A DNA stretch of 64,000 nt from Sphagnum compactum (lineage: Eukaryota > Bryophyta > Sphagnopsida > Sphagnales), in assembly GCA_965153455.1 (NCBI GenBank), contig OZ234499.1, positions 18,348,271-18,412,270 of the forward strand, given 5' to 3'. The notes beneath the pieces were generated by a model, which searched no databases, had not been told where the DNA came from, and saw only the letters and a program-made list of their open reading frames with translations. Every line of letters begins with the position of its first letter. The first letter of the stretch is position 1. Below, in pieces: positions 35,812-48,600 of the stretch. The position numbers and the translations under genes were made by a program.

Positions 35812-36168
35812 AGAAATGCCTGTTCTGATCTCTGTTTCTGTTTCACCTAGAAGTTTGGGATTGTTTGCTGATTTCTGAGGTTTTTCGATCTGCAGAGCTT
35901 TTGTCTAGACTACCATCAACAAAGAAAACAAGAGAAAGTTAACGTCTGGAATGTGGTCGTGTAGCAACTGGAGATGGTGTGACCACCCAAGATCAGCACT
36001 CTCGACTGCTGCTGCTGCAAGAGCTAATTCCTTGGAGCAGCGGCCAGCATCGTCATCATCAGAAGATCATCTTCTGGGCACCAGCTTCTTCTTCTTCTTC
36101 TTCTTCTGATTCTGACGACCTTGTGTTTTGTTGAACTATTTCAACTAGTGTAGACTGAATCTATTTCT

Positions 36169-36199
<31 letters not shown>

Positions 36200-36424
36200 C
36201 ACATGCGTGACCTCCAGTACTAGATCTCAAAGCTCAGATGATGCAAGCTCCCAATCTAAAGCAGCTGAACAGATTGTGCAAGCTCCTGCTCATGATCTAA
36301 ACACCCATGTGACAAGTTCCTAGCTCTACTACTCTTGAATAGACTTTCTTTCTACAACAGCATGCATGCATGCATGCAGATTGAACTCACACAAAGAGAC
36401 CACAAGTCTTAAATCCCCTTCCCA
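35812..36424 (-). promoter_or_regulatory. upstream region of the LRR gene
   Basis: This holds the probable 5' leader and promoter. Simple-sequence tracts stand out: a CTT run near 36086-36106, (CA)12 at 36169-36192 and a GCAT tetranucleotide run near 36361-36379. No core promoter element could be placed with confidence. Confidence 0.4.
36169..36192 (+). repeat. (CA)12 microsatellite
   Basis: An uninterrupted CA dinucleotide run upstream of the LRR gene. Confidence 0.95.
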
Positions 36425-39400
36425 ATGATGCAGCAAGAAGCATTAATATGTTGCTTAAATCTACAGGAACATATTATTATTATTATTACTATAAGAACAA
36501 CAAAAACACAAAAAAAAAATCCACAGATGATGAAACAAAATCTGATCTCAAGTTGGAAGACTTATATAACAATTGTCAAATGTTTTTGGAAATGTGGGGT
36601 TTTTTTTTGGGTGAGGAGGATCAAGGATCACATCATCAGGTTTCTGAAGTTCAGAGTTACCACAACTAAGTTTGGACAATTGTGATACTATTTGCTGCTC
36701 AAACAACAGAGCCTTCTAGAGTGTCGATCTTTTAGTAGCTGATTCTGAAAGAACATGAAGGTTTAACAACAATTATTGTTAAGGTTGATTGATTTTGTTT
36801 TTTTTTTTGTTTTTGCAAAGGTAGTAATAAGATCAGAAGATGTATCACTTGTCAAGATTATTGGACAACCATGAGCTGTGAATCACAACACAAAATCAGA
36901 TCACTTGACAAAACTAAAATGAAAAAGTCTAGATAATGTGTCTGCAGTTGTTGTAGTAGTAGCTAGCTAGTAGTAGTAGTTTTATGCAAACAATGAGCTT
37001 TTCAGATCAGCAGAATGCATGCATTCAAGCAGCAAGCAGCTTCAGTTAACTTATCAGTAGTACAACAACAACAACAACAAGTTTTGTCAATTGAGAACTT
37101 GCTCTTCCAAAAGCTCTGAACTTTGTGCAACTAGCCTAGGTACCTCAGCACTACAAATCAACACACCACTTGGGTTCCAAAAACAAAAGAAACTGAAGAA
37201 CAAGTATTGTCAATTGAGGAAAACTCCTTTTGGTCTAGATCAAAAGCTCAAGACTGAACTTTCTTTTGCAACAACTAGTTACTACAACAAAACCTACTCC
37301 CCCTCCCCACAGACCCAAGTTCCAACAACCAAAAAAAAGGGAATTGAAGGGAAGTTTTTTGGTTTGAAAAAGAATTGAAGATCTCAGATCGATGTGCAGG
37401 GAAGAAAATTCTTGTTTGAAGAAATGAAAGATCAGAAGAGTCGGGTGGGTGTTTTTTTTTGATGATGAAGAGCGGGAAACTGCCCTTCTTTTTGTACCCC
37501 AGGAGAGCATTCAAGCTTGTTGCATTGATTGCTATCTTGAATGCAAGACTGAGCATGGGATTTAATTGCAACTGTGTAATGGAATTAATGCCAAAAACAA
37601 AAGTGTCTGAGAAATGACCCAAAACGGACAAAGTGCAGGGATCAGTCAGTAATAATAATCACTGGCAAAATGGCTGCTGCAGAAGGGAAAGCTTGAGATT
37701 CACTACTGGAGATGGAGATGGGTGTACTTGGCACATCATCATCAGTTCTCGTTAGGGTTTAGGGTTTAACAAGAACTGGTTAGGGTTTAGGGTTAAAGTT
37801 GAGGGTTTGCTTCCTTTTGTTTTCTTTTGGGTTTTCTGTCCACTTCATGATGGAACTTGATTCATTGCAAGGGTACAACAACAACAAGAGCCTCCTCCTC
37901 CTGCATCCCATATGGCAAGTTCAAGTTTGTGTATTTTTTACCAAAAAATTTGAATTGTAATGTAGCAACCAGAGTTTTTTTTTTTTTTTGGTGAATTTTT
38001 TTTTGGAAAATGGGATTTTATTTTTTGTTGTTGCAAGGTTTCTTGTTTTTTGAGAAAAGAAAATCACAACAAAGGAGCATTTTTATTTTTATTTTGGGGG
38101 TTCAGGTTTGTCACATTTGTATTCTGAACTAAAATAATAGGCAGCCAAACAATAGAAGGATTTATTTATTTATTCATTATTATTATTATTTTGGAGAGGT
38201 CCTAAAGATTGGTTACCATTTAATGTTACAACCCTCTTGTGATGCTTGCCACTATAAATAAATTAATAATTAATTAGTTAATTTAAAAAATTGGTAACAA
38301 TAGTGATGAGCATCCCTAAATAGAATTTGATTTCATTGATGATACTTTTATATATGACCATTACAACATGCTCTCCAAGAAAAAAAAAAAGAAAAAAAAA
38401 GAAGAGGGCCAAAAAAACTTCTCTACAAAATTTTGTCCGTGACCCATTTTGGCAATTTTTGGTACCAAAAATAATAAAGACTCGTTCAAACCAGTGTTGG
38501 GCAGTTCTCGTTTTTTTTTAATTTTTTTTGGGGAGAACCGTTGGTTTTGGTTTAGAAAAAATAATTTAAAAAATTGACCTGGTTCTTTTGAATTTTATGT
38601 TTTCATTTTAGAAAACTGGTCAAGGATTCAGTTTTTTTTAATTTATAAAATTCATTCGGTTCTCATGACAACAATAATTCTTGCAAACATGAGAATCATT
38701 TGATTTTCAAAGGTTGTTCTCCACAACCAAATTTTTATTTTTATTTTTAAATTCTAATTTTTAAATTTTTAAGAAATAATGATTACAAAATTTTTACTAA
38801 AATTCAAGGATGAAACAAAAAATTTAAAATCTATTAAAATTATTTATATATAAAAACGAGCATGAAGAAAAATAAGCTTTTCCAAGTTACAAAACATATG
38901 TTTCATTTCTTATAACTTTCTTATTTCCAAAGCTCATAACTTTCTCATTTTATATTTTTTGTTCATTTTTAAGTAATGTAAAGTGCTATGGGAATGTCAA
39001 CTTAAGTTTTATAAATCATCTTTCAACCCCAAAAGCAACAAAATAATGTTCAAGGAATGTTTGGTTGTTTGGTTATAGATTTTCAAATGTTTTTAAAACT
39101 TTTATTTTTGATTTTTTGACCGTCTTACTTTTGATGAACCATAATTTTTTTCCCTTTTTGATTTTTTATACAATTTTTATTGCTTTGGATGTGTTGAGAT
39201 GAGGGTCTTTAAATTTTTCTTTGGACACTATAAACAAAGAATCCCTTCCCTAAAAATCGATCTCCTTTGAGCCACTAAATGTACATACAAATAAAAAAAA
39301 CAAAAGAAAAATAAAAATGTGCCCCATCACCTCCCCCTCCCAAACCCTCCCAAATTTCAAAATAAAACAATGATTTAACTATACTTTTTATATTTTTTAT

Positions 39401-40539
39401 TATGCATATGGGTTAAAAATTGAAACTGGGTAAGGTCCCATTAACCTACCTGGGTATCATTTTTTTAAACAAAGAGAATCGACCAAGTTCTCATTATGCA
39501 TGGTTTTATTGCGCCTTAGTGGAAACCGAATGTGCTGAATTTTGACCATTCATCCAATAGGAATGCTCCATTTTGAGTTGCAACAATTCTTTGGCCCTAG
39601 TCTAAAATATGGGCTTTACTTTATATGAGACATTGTTGTTATTATCTAGCTTTTTCCTCTAAATTACATAATATGAAAGTCAAAAAATATTTCTACATTC
39701 TAAACATGATCCAAACAAGTGACTCATCATCGTGTAAGTTGTTTTGCCATTTATGGCAAGTTCAAGTAAAATCATGCCAAATGATTAAAAAATCACCTAA
39801 CTTGGTTGTACATAATTTGAATGGCAAGTGAATTTGATAAAGAAAGCAGCCTATAAAGAGTTAATTTGTGTACAACTAGATCTTTAGCTCTTATACACAA
39901 ATTTGGTTTCTAGATTGAGGCCCACTTTAGTTGGGTCCAAGGTCCAAATGTGTAGGGTTTAGGGTTTGGACTTGTTTGAAGCAAAATTGATTACTTGAGT
40001 TGGGCCTTGCCTTGAACCCTAGCTTGCATCTTGGTTCTCCAACTCAGGAGCTTTCATTTTGAGCTCCTTTTTTTTTTTTCAATCCAAACCAATCGATTTT
40101 CCCTTCAAAATGGTGCCATGTAGGTTTAGCCTTGATTGGCCACTTTTGGTCTTGAACCCTCATCTAAAGGCCTTGTGAGTCCAATTTATGGCCTCTCAGC
40201 CAATAGGATCATTCTATTTCATTGGACCCTAGACCTCGGACCCTCATGTAACGAGGCCTTAAGCCAACATTTTCTCCCCAAAATCCTACACAAAATGCAA
40301 AGTCTCTTCCCTTTGGGTACCTAGTTGTGGTGAGTTTTGTTTTTCAAAAATCATCAATTTTTTTCTTTTTTCTTTGGTTTTTTTATTAGTAATTTTTGCC
40401 AATTTGCAAGAATTTGCCAAAAAAACATTTTTTTCAGGTAGAGCCAAACAAACATAATGTATGTGAGGACATTTTCAAAGTATTAAGAGGGCACATTATT
40501 TTCATGAATATCCCCTCCTTTTTAAAAAAAAAAGAGAGA
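36425..40539. other. AT-rich gene-free interval
   Basis: No gene was recognised. Trinucleotide and dinucleotide tracts (tat, agt, caa types) are frequent at 36.4-37.1 kb. Several homopolymer A or T runs occur at 38.0-38.6 kb. Short TTTAGGG-type words are at about 37753 and 37789 and again near 39954. Confidence 0.55.
37751..37797 (+). repeat. short plant telomere-type words
   Basis: Two clusters of 'gttagggtttaggg' separated by about 20 bases. These are Arabidopsis-type telomere units but only two per cluster. Similar pairs occur near 39955 and 44441, so they look like scattered short interstitial words and not a former chromosome end. Confidence 0.7.
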
Positions 40540-40830
40540 GATCTTATACCTACTCACTAGAATGGAAAGGACCTTATACCTATAAGTAGGCATGATTCTC
40601 CTCTCAATTGTAAGGAGTTGGTGTAAGAACCCTACCTTCCTACATGTTTTGATAACGCATATGTTTAAGTCCATGATAACATTTGCCTAATGCTTTATAA
40701 TGGGTAAAGCTCCCTTGTGGGGGAGGAGGGGCGGGAGGAGGTTCCCAAAATGCATGGTTGAAATTGTCTCGTCCTATCACCACATCCTAAACCCTTTATT
40801 TTGGAAATACTCCCACCTTGGAAAAAAAGG
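40540..40830. repeat. dispersed repeat (partner at 27830-28300)
   Basis: Ordered matches to 27830-28300 include 'tatacctactc', 'gtaggcatgat', 'ggtgtaagaaccct', 'cccaaaatgca', 'tcgtcctatcaccacatccta' type words and 'ccctttattttg'. This copy lacks the 39-base tandem array, suggesting the array arose later in the other copy. Confidence 0.7.
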
Positions 40831-43800
40831 TTCCCTTTTGAATTGAGGTATCATACCTCAAAATCCTCAAATTAGGGTTTTAATGTGGTCCAACAAAGAT
40901 TGTAATAAAGAGAAGTTTTATTATGGGCAAACAAAGATCCTAAAATCAAGGCCACATGTATTGAAATTGAAATCTTAAATGAGTTGGATCTAAAATTTGT
41001 TTTGGGGGAGTGGGAGAAAGCCAACCTTTTTTTAAAAATAAGTACATTTTTTAAATCACTTATTAACGCACCTTAAACAAAGACGAGGGAAAACATGATA
41101 AAGCATACCACAAAAAGTTATTGCACATATTCACATTACCCATTTTTACTTTATATCATGCATATAAAACAATAAAGTCATGTCAACATGGGTGAAAATA
41201 AGATGAAAAAAACCTTTTGAACACGTCTATCATATTTATAAGAATCTACTTCCAAAAAATAAGAGCAAATAAATTTTTTAAATAAACAAAAAGTTATCGT
41301 CAATTATTAATTGATAATTTCATGATTGGGGAACCTTGAGACAAAATATTTGATGAATTATATTTGTACTAAATTACAATGGAAATATCATTATATTCTC
41401 AACATGCTCATTAAAATTATATTTCACATTCTATTCATTAGAATGTGTTTAACGAGGACTTTACACAAATCCACACATTAGATGGCACAAAGTAGATTGC
41501 AAAATCTATTTGATTTTTAAAAACTATCTTGCCTTAATTTATTGAACTAATAATTTTATAATGAATTTTATTGATACTTTTTTGTTTTCTTTACAAGTAG
41601 ATTGCAATGTAGAAAAATTGTCCACTTTATTCTACTTTCAGCCAATGGTTATAATTAAAGTTTTGCTCTTTCAATTTTGTGATGTAATTAAAGTGGTAGT
41701 CATCTATAAAAATGATTTAGTAAAATTTGGAGATTAAAAAATAAGAAATTAAAAGATAATCTATCATCTTTCTATATTTTTGGCTATTTATTAAATTGTA
41801 AGATAGAATTTGGTGGATTTTTTTAATTTCAAAATTTGACAATGAAAAAACTATAAAAACACTAAATTTTTGCCAATTTGAGAAATAAGTTCACCATTTG
41901 GTGAAATTTCGCCCAAAAACCACCCCAGTTTTAATGTGTCATCATAAATTAAAATCATTTTAAACAAGTGAATGTTATTTTTAAAATCACGATTTCAACC
42001 ATATCGTGTGACTTTTAAACATCCCTAAAGCACACATTATTATTGTCTCATATTCTCAAAATACTTGGACAATTATAACAGGCAATAACAAAGTGAGTTT
42101 AAAGAGCCCTATCGTCATTAAGTGCTTCTACCTTACTACATAATCAATCCCAACAAAGAAAGCAAGGTGAGATTACAAAAAACATGTGATTCCAATCAAT
42201 GGGCCTAAGTGACCTAGCCCCATGACTACACCAATTGGGGTTTCTCCATTTTGGGATTAAACCCAACTCTAATAGTACTAAGGTAGTTGAGTTTAGTTTT
42301 TGTCAAAGAAAAACAAACAAAGGAGCAAAAAATACTTCAATGCCCCATTTCTTTTTGGCCTACTTACACCCCCTCCCCATTTCTCCATCTAATTTCCTTT
42401 TAGGATGACAACTTGAAAAAAACCCAAACTTTAAAGAAAGGCCTTAATTAACACCAATCAACATTAGATGAATGTTGTAACAAATGAAAAACAAATAAAT
42501 GTTCTAGGTGCTTCAAGTACTAATGTAAAATGAAGGCAAATAATTATCATATATACACCTGGTGAGATGGATTATGATCTAAGCATTCTTTTTTTCACAC
42601 TTGTTTCATATGCTAAGGTTTAGAGTTTAAAGTAATTAACTTTTCACCCATTTTATTTTTCAAATCATTTTATTCCAATTCCAATTTGTGGGTCTTGATC
42701 ACCTTATGCCATATTGCAAATACTTAACATGCCCCATTCGACATAATATCCCCATCCATCATGAATGATTTACATTAACCATAAAAACCAAATGAGTATT
42801 GCCTTCATTGGCATGAAAAAAACATTGCATGTGATCATAACAAAATGAACAATACCCTCATTGGTGAAAGTTTAAAGTCATTTTCAATACAATTGACAAT
42901 TCAATACCCTTATTGCATGGATAAACTTGCACAATTCCTATGATAAACTATTCACGTGACCTCAAATAGAAAATGTATTGCAATACTTAGATACAATTAT
43001 GTAGTGTACCTTCACCAAGGGCCCCCCTTGGTGCATGGCGAGGTTTGAATATGTGAGTATTGCAAAAACTTATTCTTCCATCACCTAAGGTTTAAGTCAA
43101 TTGCATTTCATTCACCAAGTGCAATATTCGCATTCATTCACCTAAAAGCATTCATGCCTTAAGGACTTCAAATCTTTTTTTCATTTAAGTTTCATGATAG
43201 GTGCCCCATATCATCATGGCCTCATATGAGGATATTGCAAAACCTTGATCCACCATCATTTAAATCTTCATTTTGTCACGATTGGTCCATTATATGCAAT
43301 ACATGCATGAATGTTGTTTCGTGTATTTTCATAAAGGGATAAGAAGAATGGTTAATTAGAAACTGCACTTGAGGGGGGGAAGAGGGGGGGTATACAATGA
43401 TACACGATGTGTTCATCTATCACCAATGGCATTGCGACCTTGAAGGATACGTAAGTAAGGGGGGCTCATGCAAATACCAACGTCATGCATATTGAAATAT
43501 CTTCATAAATCACTAACGGCAATGCGACCTTGTTGGGTCTTTTAAGTAGGTAGATAGGTTGGAAAGCAAATAAGAGTAGGTCAATAGTTTAACAAGTAAG
43601 CTAGGATGGTGAGCAATGTTTTTTTTCTTTTCCTTGACAAATTTTAGCAACCTTGACAAAGCAAAAGGTCGACGAATCCAACAAAGGGCTTTTTAAAAAA
43701 ATATTGTTTCAAAAAATTGCCATATCTTGAGGAAAAAGGGCTAAAACATGCCATATTTAGACATTGTGTTCATGTAGGTCGTCGGAAGTAGGCAAGATGT

Positions 43801-46318
43801 TAATCAATATCTTACCCACTTCTAAGTTTTGATTTGGTGATCTAGACTAGGTTTAATTTCTCAAACCACTATTTATTATTAGTGCACCCTATAAGTTCTA
43901 TGGTTGTGTGTATAATGCAAATTCATGATACAAAGATGGATTATTAAACAAATAAATAAAGGAAAAACACTCAACAAGAGAAGAAAAAAAGGAAAAAAAA
44001 ACAATCGAAGTCCAAACAAAAGACAACACCCCAAAGCACAACACATCATAATGAGTGATGTTAATCAATAATAAGTTAACCCTTGTAAGGTGTGATGTGG
44101 TTAACCTAGACCTGGTTTAACCTTATCAAATGCTATTATTATCATAGTAGCATATGGGTTGTATGATTGTGTGTGGTACATGCAAAATTCATGAATTTGG
44201 GGGGTCAGCTTTTTAGACACAATGAATAATGATCCTGCACATGCTTCTACTTATAATTCTTTAGAAGAATGTATGACATAAAATTAATTGCAAATTGGAG
44301 ATGGTCCTATCCTAAAACTAGAGTAAGCTACAAGACTCAAGCAAGAGAGAGAGAGAGAGAGAAAAAACTCATCTTCTGACATTCACTCCATCTTTACTAT
44401 TGGGGGGAGAGGGGACATTTCTTAAAACTTGGTAAACTAGGGTTTAGGGTTTAGTGTGTCACATTGTGGCCTTGCCATTTACATTACAAAAGTATCTTAA
44501 GGCAAAAGAAGAATTTTACGGAAACTCAAATATTTCACCATGCAAAAAATATAATCTTCAAAAAAACCTTCTAAAAGAAACCAAAAAATCCTTCAAGCTA
44601 TTAGAACTCTATTATAACTAATCTCAAGTTTCAACAAAAGCCAAAATATTATCATCTTTCAAAAATACTCATATAATAAAAATAGACCTATTATTATAAT
44701 TACTTAGGGGCCTATAATAATCCCTTAAGCTACTATACTCTATAATGAATCTAAACACAATAAATATCCTTAAGGGCCTTGGTAGTAGGCCAAGGCCAAT
44801 AAAGTTGAACCTTATTGAGAGCACATTGGATGAATGATGTGTGAAAACGACACTTTTTTTCATTGGGTTCTTCATCCCTCCACCCCCATATCCGAGGGTT
44901 CTGTTCAAAAAGTGAGCTAGGAGTTGTATAATGGGGGTATGTACTTCATCCAACTGGATGGCCTCCAAATGAGAAAACATGGGTGATGGGTTCATGGGTG
45001 CTGCTAGGTCACACAAGCCAAACTTAACCCCATGTGTGTGAGTGACATTTGACATACTATGCATGCATGCATACAATGGATGAGAGCATGTTGGGTGAAA
45101 GTGCATGCATCTAGATGAGAAGTTAGTTCTAGATCCAGTAGTTAACAGAATTTTTTATTTGAAATTTGAACCTGCCAGAAAAGGACAGAAATACTTACAC
45201 AATGAAATGGATTTTTTTCATCCATGAATGGATTATGCAAATGGATTGTTCATCCATGAATGAATGAATTCTGGAACCAACCGTTAGATTCAAAATATGA
45301 ATATGGGGTCATGTTATGATGAACCCTAAACCACACTCCACATGACCCAAAAAACAAATTGAGAAATTAAAAAGAAAGGACAAGATTTCTTCTTGTGAGT
45401 GAGTTAGTAGCCTGATAGATTTTTAAAATTCCAAAATAAAACTATTTTTTTGGATTTTTCAAATGATCATGTGCTTACTTACAACAAAGGCATTTAATGG
45501 TAAATATCCTGTTTTTTTATTCAAATTTCAGAAAACAATTTGTACTTTATCTTTAAGACCTTTTGCCCAAAGGTCAGTGAAGAAGTTGTACCTTTTGGAC
45601 AAGAAAATGCTGGCATCTCATTAAATAGCATTAAACCACTTTGGCTTGAGTTAAGGCTGGTACCTTACTACCTGGTAGTAGTAGGTAGGTACATCTTTCA
45701 TGTCTACACAAGGCAATTAAATGTGGGGTCAGACCACATCAGACCCCATCAGACCTCATGATGGGGTCATGCATGCACACTATCCAGGGATGTGCCAGAG
45801 TTATGGGTTATTGCACAAAAGCCTTTTAGAAGGAATAAAAGATCACTTTGGCCTAGTGAATCAAATTGAAGAGCTGAGCCTTTTGTTTTTTTGGAAGATG
45901 GTAATTCTCCTATTTGACACATGGGAACATTTCCTTTTTTTCTTCTTTTTTTTAAATTTTTTTTCCATTTTTCTGATGTAAAAATGTTAGCTAGTGATGT
46001 TTTATCCATAATCCTAAATACGGCAACATTATGGATGAACTTTTATCCTATATATAATTATATATAGCCATGTTAGCCATAATTGGACACATACATGGAT
46101 GAATGTTTATCTGGTTTATTTGCTTCGAATTTTGGGGGGTTAGCGTACGTAGTGTTTGAATTTCCTTGCAATTGGGATTTTGGGAAATACATAGTAAACT
46201 CATGTTTTTTCATCAAAGTAACCCGAATGTTATATTGCACTTAAGGAAATGAATTACAAGTATTTTCTATATATCTGAGACATTTATGAAAGGAAAATTA
46301 ACAAAATCGATTCAACCG
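40831..46318. other. AT-rich gene-free interval
   Basis: No protein family was recognised. A minus-strand frame at 44669-45106 (145 codons) is the longest, but looks like chance: no domain, no splice context and an AT-driven Ile/Arg/Tyr-rich tail. A (GA) run lies at 44345-44361. Confidence 0.5.
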
Positions 46319-46320
46319 TC

Positions 46321-46348
46321 ATGGATGGATGGATGGATGGATGGATGG
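46321..46348 (+). repeat. (ATGG)7 microsatellite
   Basis: Seven pure tetranucleotide units. This is the reverse-complement motif of the larger arrays at 46515 and 47024. Confidence 0.95.
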
Positions 46349-46514
46349 TAAGTTGTCAGAAAAACAATTTTTCTGTTGAGTCACAATTGCTTAGCCAACC
46401 ATGCTGGTTTGCTCGACCATCCAAATTTCAGTTTAAGAAGTAGTCGAACGAAAGACTTCCCTTACTGGATGTATAACTTCTCATCTAGATGCATGCACTT
46501 CTACAGAACACACA

Positions 46515-46564
46515 CCCACCCATCCATCCACCCATCCATCCATCCATCCATTCATCCATCCATC
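46515..46564 (+). repeat. (CATC)n microsatellite
   Basis: About twelve CATC/CACC units with a few substitutions. It is complementary to the ATGG run about 170 bases upstream, so the two could pair as a hairpin. Confidence 0.9.
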
Positions 46565-47023
46565 ATATGAACACATACTGCTTCACATTTCACTCATACA
46601 TTGAGCCAAGTTCAAGCCAAAATTTTATGCCCAAAATTCCTTACAACCATGTCTAATCTATTCGCTATTATGGGCAGAGCCAAATTTTTATTTTTATTTT
46701 GTTTTTGTTTTTTTAAATTCCATGAAGTTTGCCCTAAGATTATTATGATCATCTAAATAAATGCAAAGGCTGAAATGTTCTCCACAAAGAAGATGTGTAG
46801 GATATTATTATTGTCCATGGTGGTGGTACAGGCCCGTTACATCATGCTAACCATTTAACATCTGGGCAACAAACCAGATTGTTTTTCAAGCAAAGCTTTT
46901 CAGACCATGCCTGCCATACTTAACTCTGCATGGTTGCCTGCCATTCCCATCATCATCATGTACCTCACCCATTGGTGTGTCCCTAGTTCAGCACAATTTC
47001 AGGTGTTTTCACAGGTGATCTAT

Positions 47024-47243
47024 TCATCCATCCATCCATCCATCTATTCATCCATCCATGTATCCATCCATCTACATCTATCTATCCATCTATTCATCAA
47101 TCCATCCATACATCTATCTATCCATCTATTCATCCATCCATCCATCCACCCATTCATCCATCCATCCATATATCTATCTACCCATCCATTCATCCATCCA
47201 TCCATCCATCCATCTATTCCATCCATCTATTCATCCATCCATC
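47024..47243 (+). repeat. large compound (ATCC/ATCT)n array
   Basis: About 220 bases of ATCC units interrupted regularly by TATT and ATCTATCT variants, with a higher-order pattern near 'tctattcatccatccatcca'. It opens frames on both strands (His/Pro/Ser/Ile on plus, Trp/Met/Asp/Gly on minus) that are products of the repeat, not genes. A long T run follows at 47310-47335. Confidence 0.95.
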
Positions 47244-48253
47244 TGCTTCTCGGTGGAGAGCACACTTTGAGATACCAATCAACCACTTTTTATTACTGGT
47301 TTGGGTGTTTTTTTTTTTTTTTTTTTTTTTTTTTTGGCTTCATCATTTTCTTTCCATTTCTTCTTTCTCCAACCCCTTTTTTTTTTTTTTTTCTCATTTC
47401 AACAAGTAAGATCACCATAGATCATAAAAGAGAAAAAAAAACTATGTAAAAATAGTCCAAAAATATTTATTTATTTATTTATTTAATGTAAAAAATCCAA
47501 TTAATCATGGCCCTTTTGGCCCATGGGCTACCAAACATCACACCCACTTTCAAAAAAAATTGAAAAAAAAAAATCGTAGGCACACCTCAAATAGGTGAGC
47601 TTGGCAACAAAATCAAAATTTTAAAAATAAATAACTACAAATAAATAAATAATTTTTTATAAAAAAAATCATGAAACATTATATCCCTCGATCATAGATA
47701 TTTTATTTTGATGGTCATGGGCTTTCAAGCTTTAGTGTCGAGGCTTGATTATTTCTAGCCCAATTCCTATTGTTTTGGTGTTGTGTACAACCTTTTTTTT
47801 AATGGTTATATATATATATAGCCAAAAGAAACATCAAAATTAGAAGTTCTAAAATCAAGTGAATTTTGAAATTTGAAATAGCCATAATTTGACCAAAATT
47901 TAAGAAAAAATTCCATATTTTCATACATGGTTCAAGTAGGTAACACAAAATAATATAGGATGATGTTTTCAAGAAAAATATTTTCATATTTTTCTTGTAA
48001 CCAAATTTGGCTAAATCTCCCTATGGATAATCACCACTTTGGCTACATCACAAATTGAACCCCTAAAAAAAATTTAAATTTTTTTTTTAAAAGAAAAAAA
48101 AGAGACTAGTTTGTTGTGTGTGATTGGCTTTCTTTGGCAGAATATTAATAATGTTTGTGTTCTTTGGCAGAGTACAAACTAAAAGATTTTATTAATGAGG
48201 ATACCGTTTTTGAAATACTCGCAAATGGGGTTTTGGATACCGTTTTTGAAAAT
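47244..48253. other. homopolymer-rich spacer
   Basis: Long T runs near 47311 and 47379, an ATTT run near 47468-47484 and many A runs. No gene was seen. Confidence 0.6.
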
Positions 48254-48600
48254 GAAATGTGGTTTTAGGGTTTTTTGAAAGGAAATATGGTTTTGGGGTT
48301 TTTGAAATGAAATGTGGTTTTAGGGTTTTTCAAATGAGATGTGATTTTAGGGTTTTTTGAAAGGAAATGTGGTTTCGAGGTTTTGGAAATGAAATGTGGT
48401 TTTAGGGTTTTTGAAATGAGATGTGGTTTTAGGGTTTTTTGAAAGGAAATGTGGTTTTAGGGTTTTTTGAAAGGAAATGTGGTTTTAGGGTTTTTGAAAT
48501 GAAATGTGGTTTTAGGGTTTTTGAAATGAGATGTGTTTCAGGGTTTTGGAAAGGAAATGTGGTTTTAGGGTTTTGGGAATGAAATGCGGTTTTGTGGTCT
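48254..48600 (+). repeat. minisatellite, about 13 copies of a 26-28-base unit
   Basis: The unit is close to 'aaatgtggttttagggtttt' followed by 'ttgaaagg' or 'tgaaatg'. About thirteen copies follow head to tail, with one- to two-base length variation in the T run. Two unit types alternate ('gaaagg' and 'gaaatg' endings), which suggests amplification of dimers. Each unit contains a TTTAGGG word on a G/T-rich strand. Confidence 0.92.

Noticed and set aside
37940-38640. Possible retroposed poly(A) tails or LTRs
   Set aside because: Only scattered A and T homopolymers; no paired long repeats, primer-binding site or reverse transcriptase frame nearby.
44669-45106. 145-codon minus-strand frame
   Set aside because: No recognisable domain, an AT-driven tail and no splice or promoter context.
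47024-47449. 180-codon plus-strand frame and minus-strand Trp/Asp/Gly-rich frame
   Set aside because: Both are translations of the ATCC-type tandem array and the following T run.
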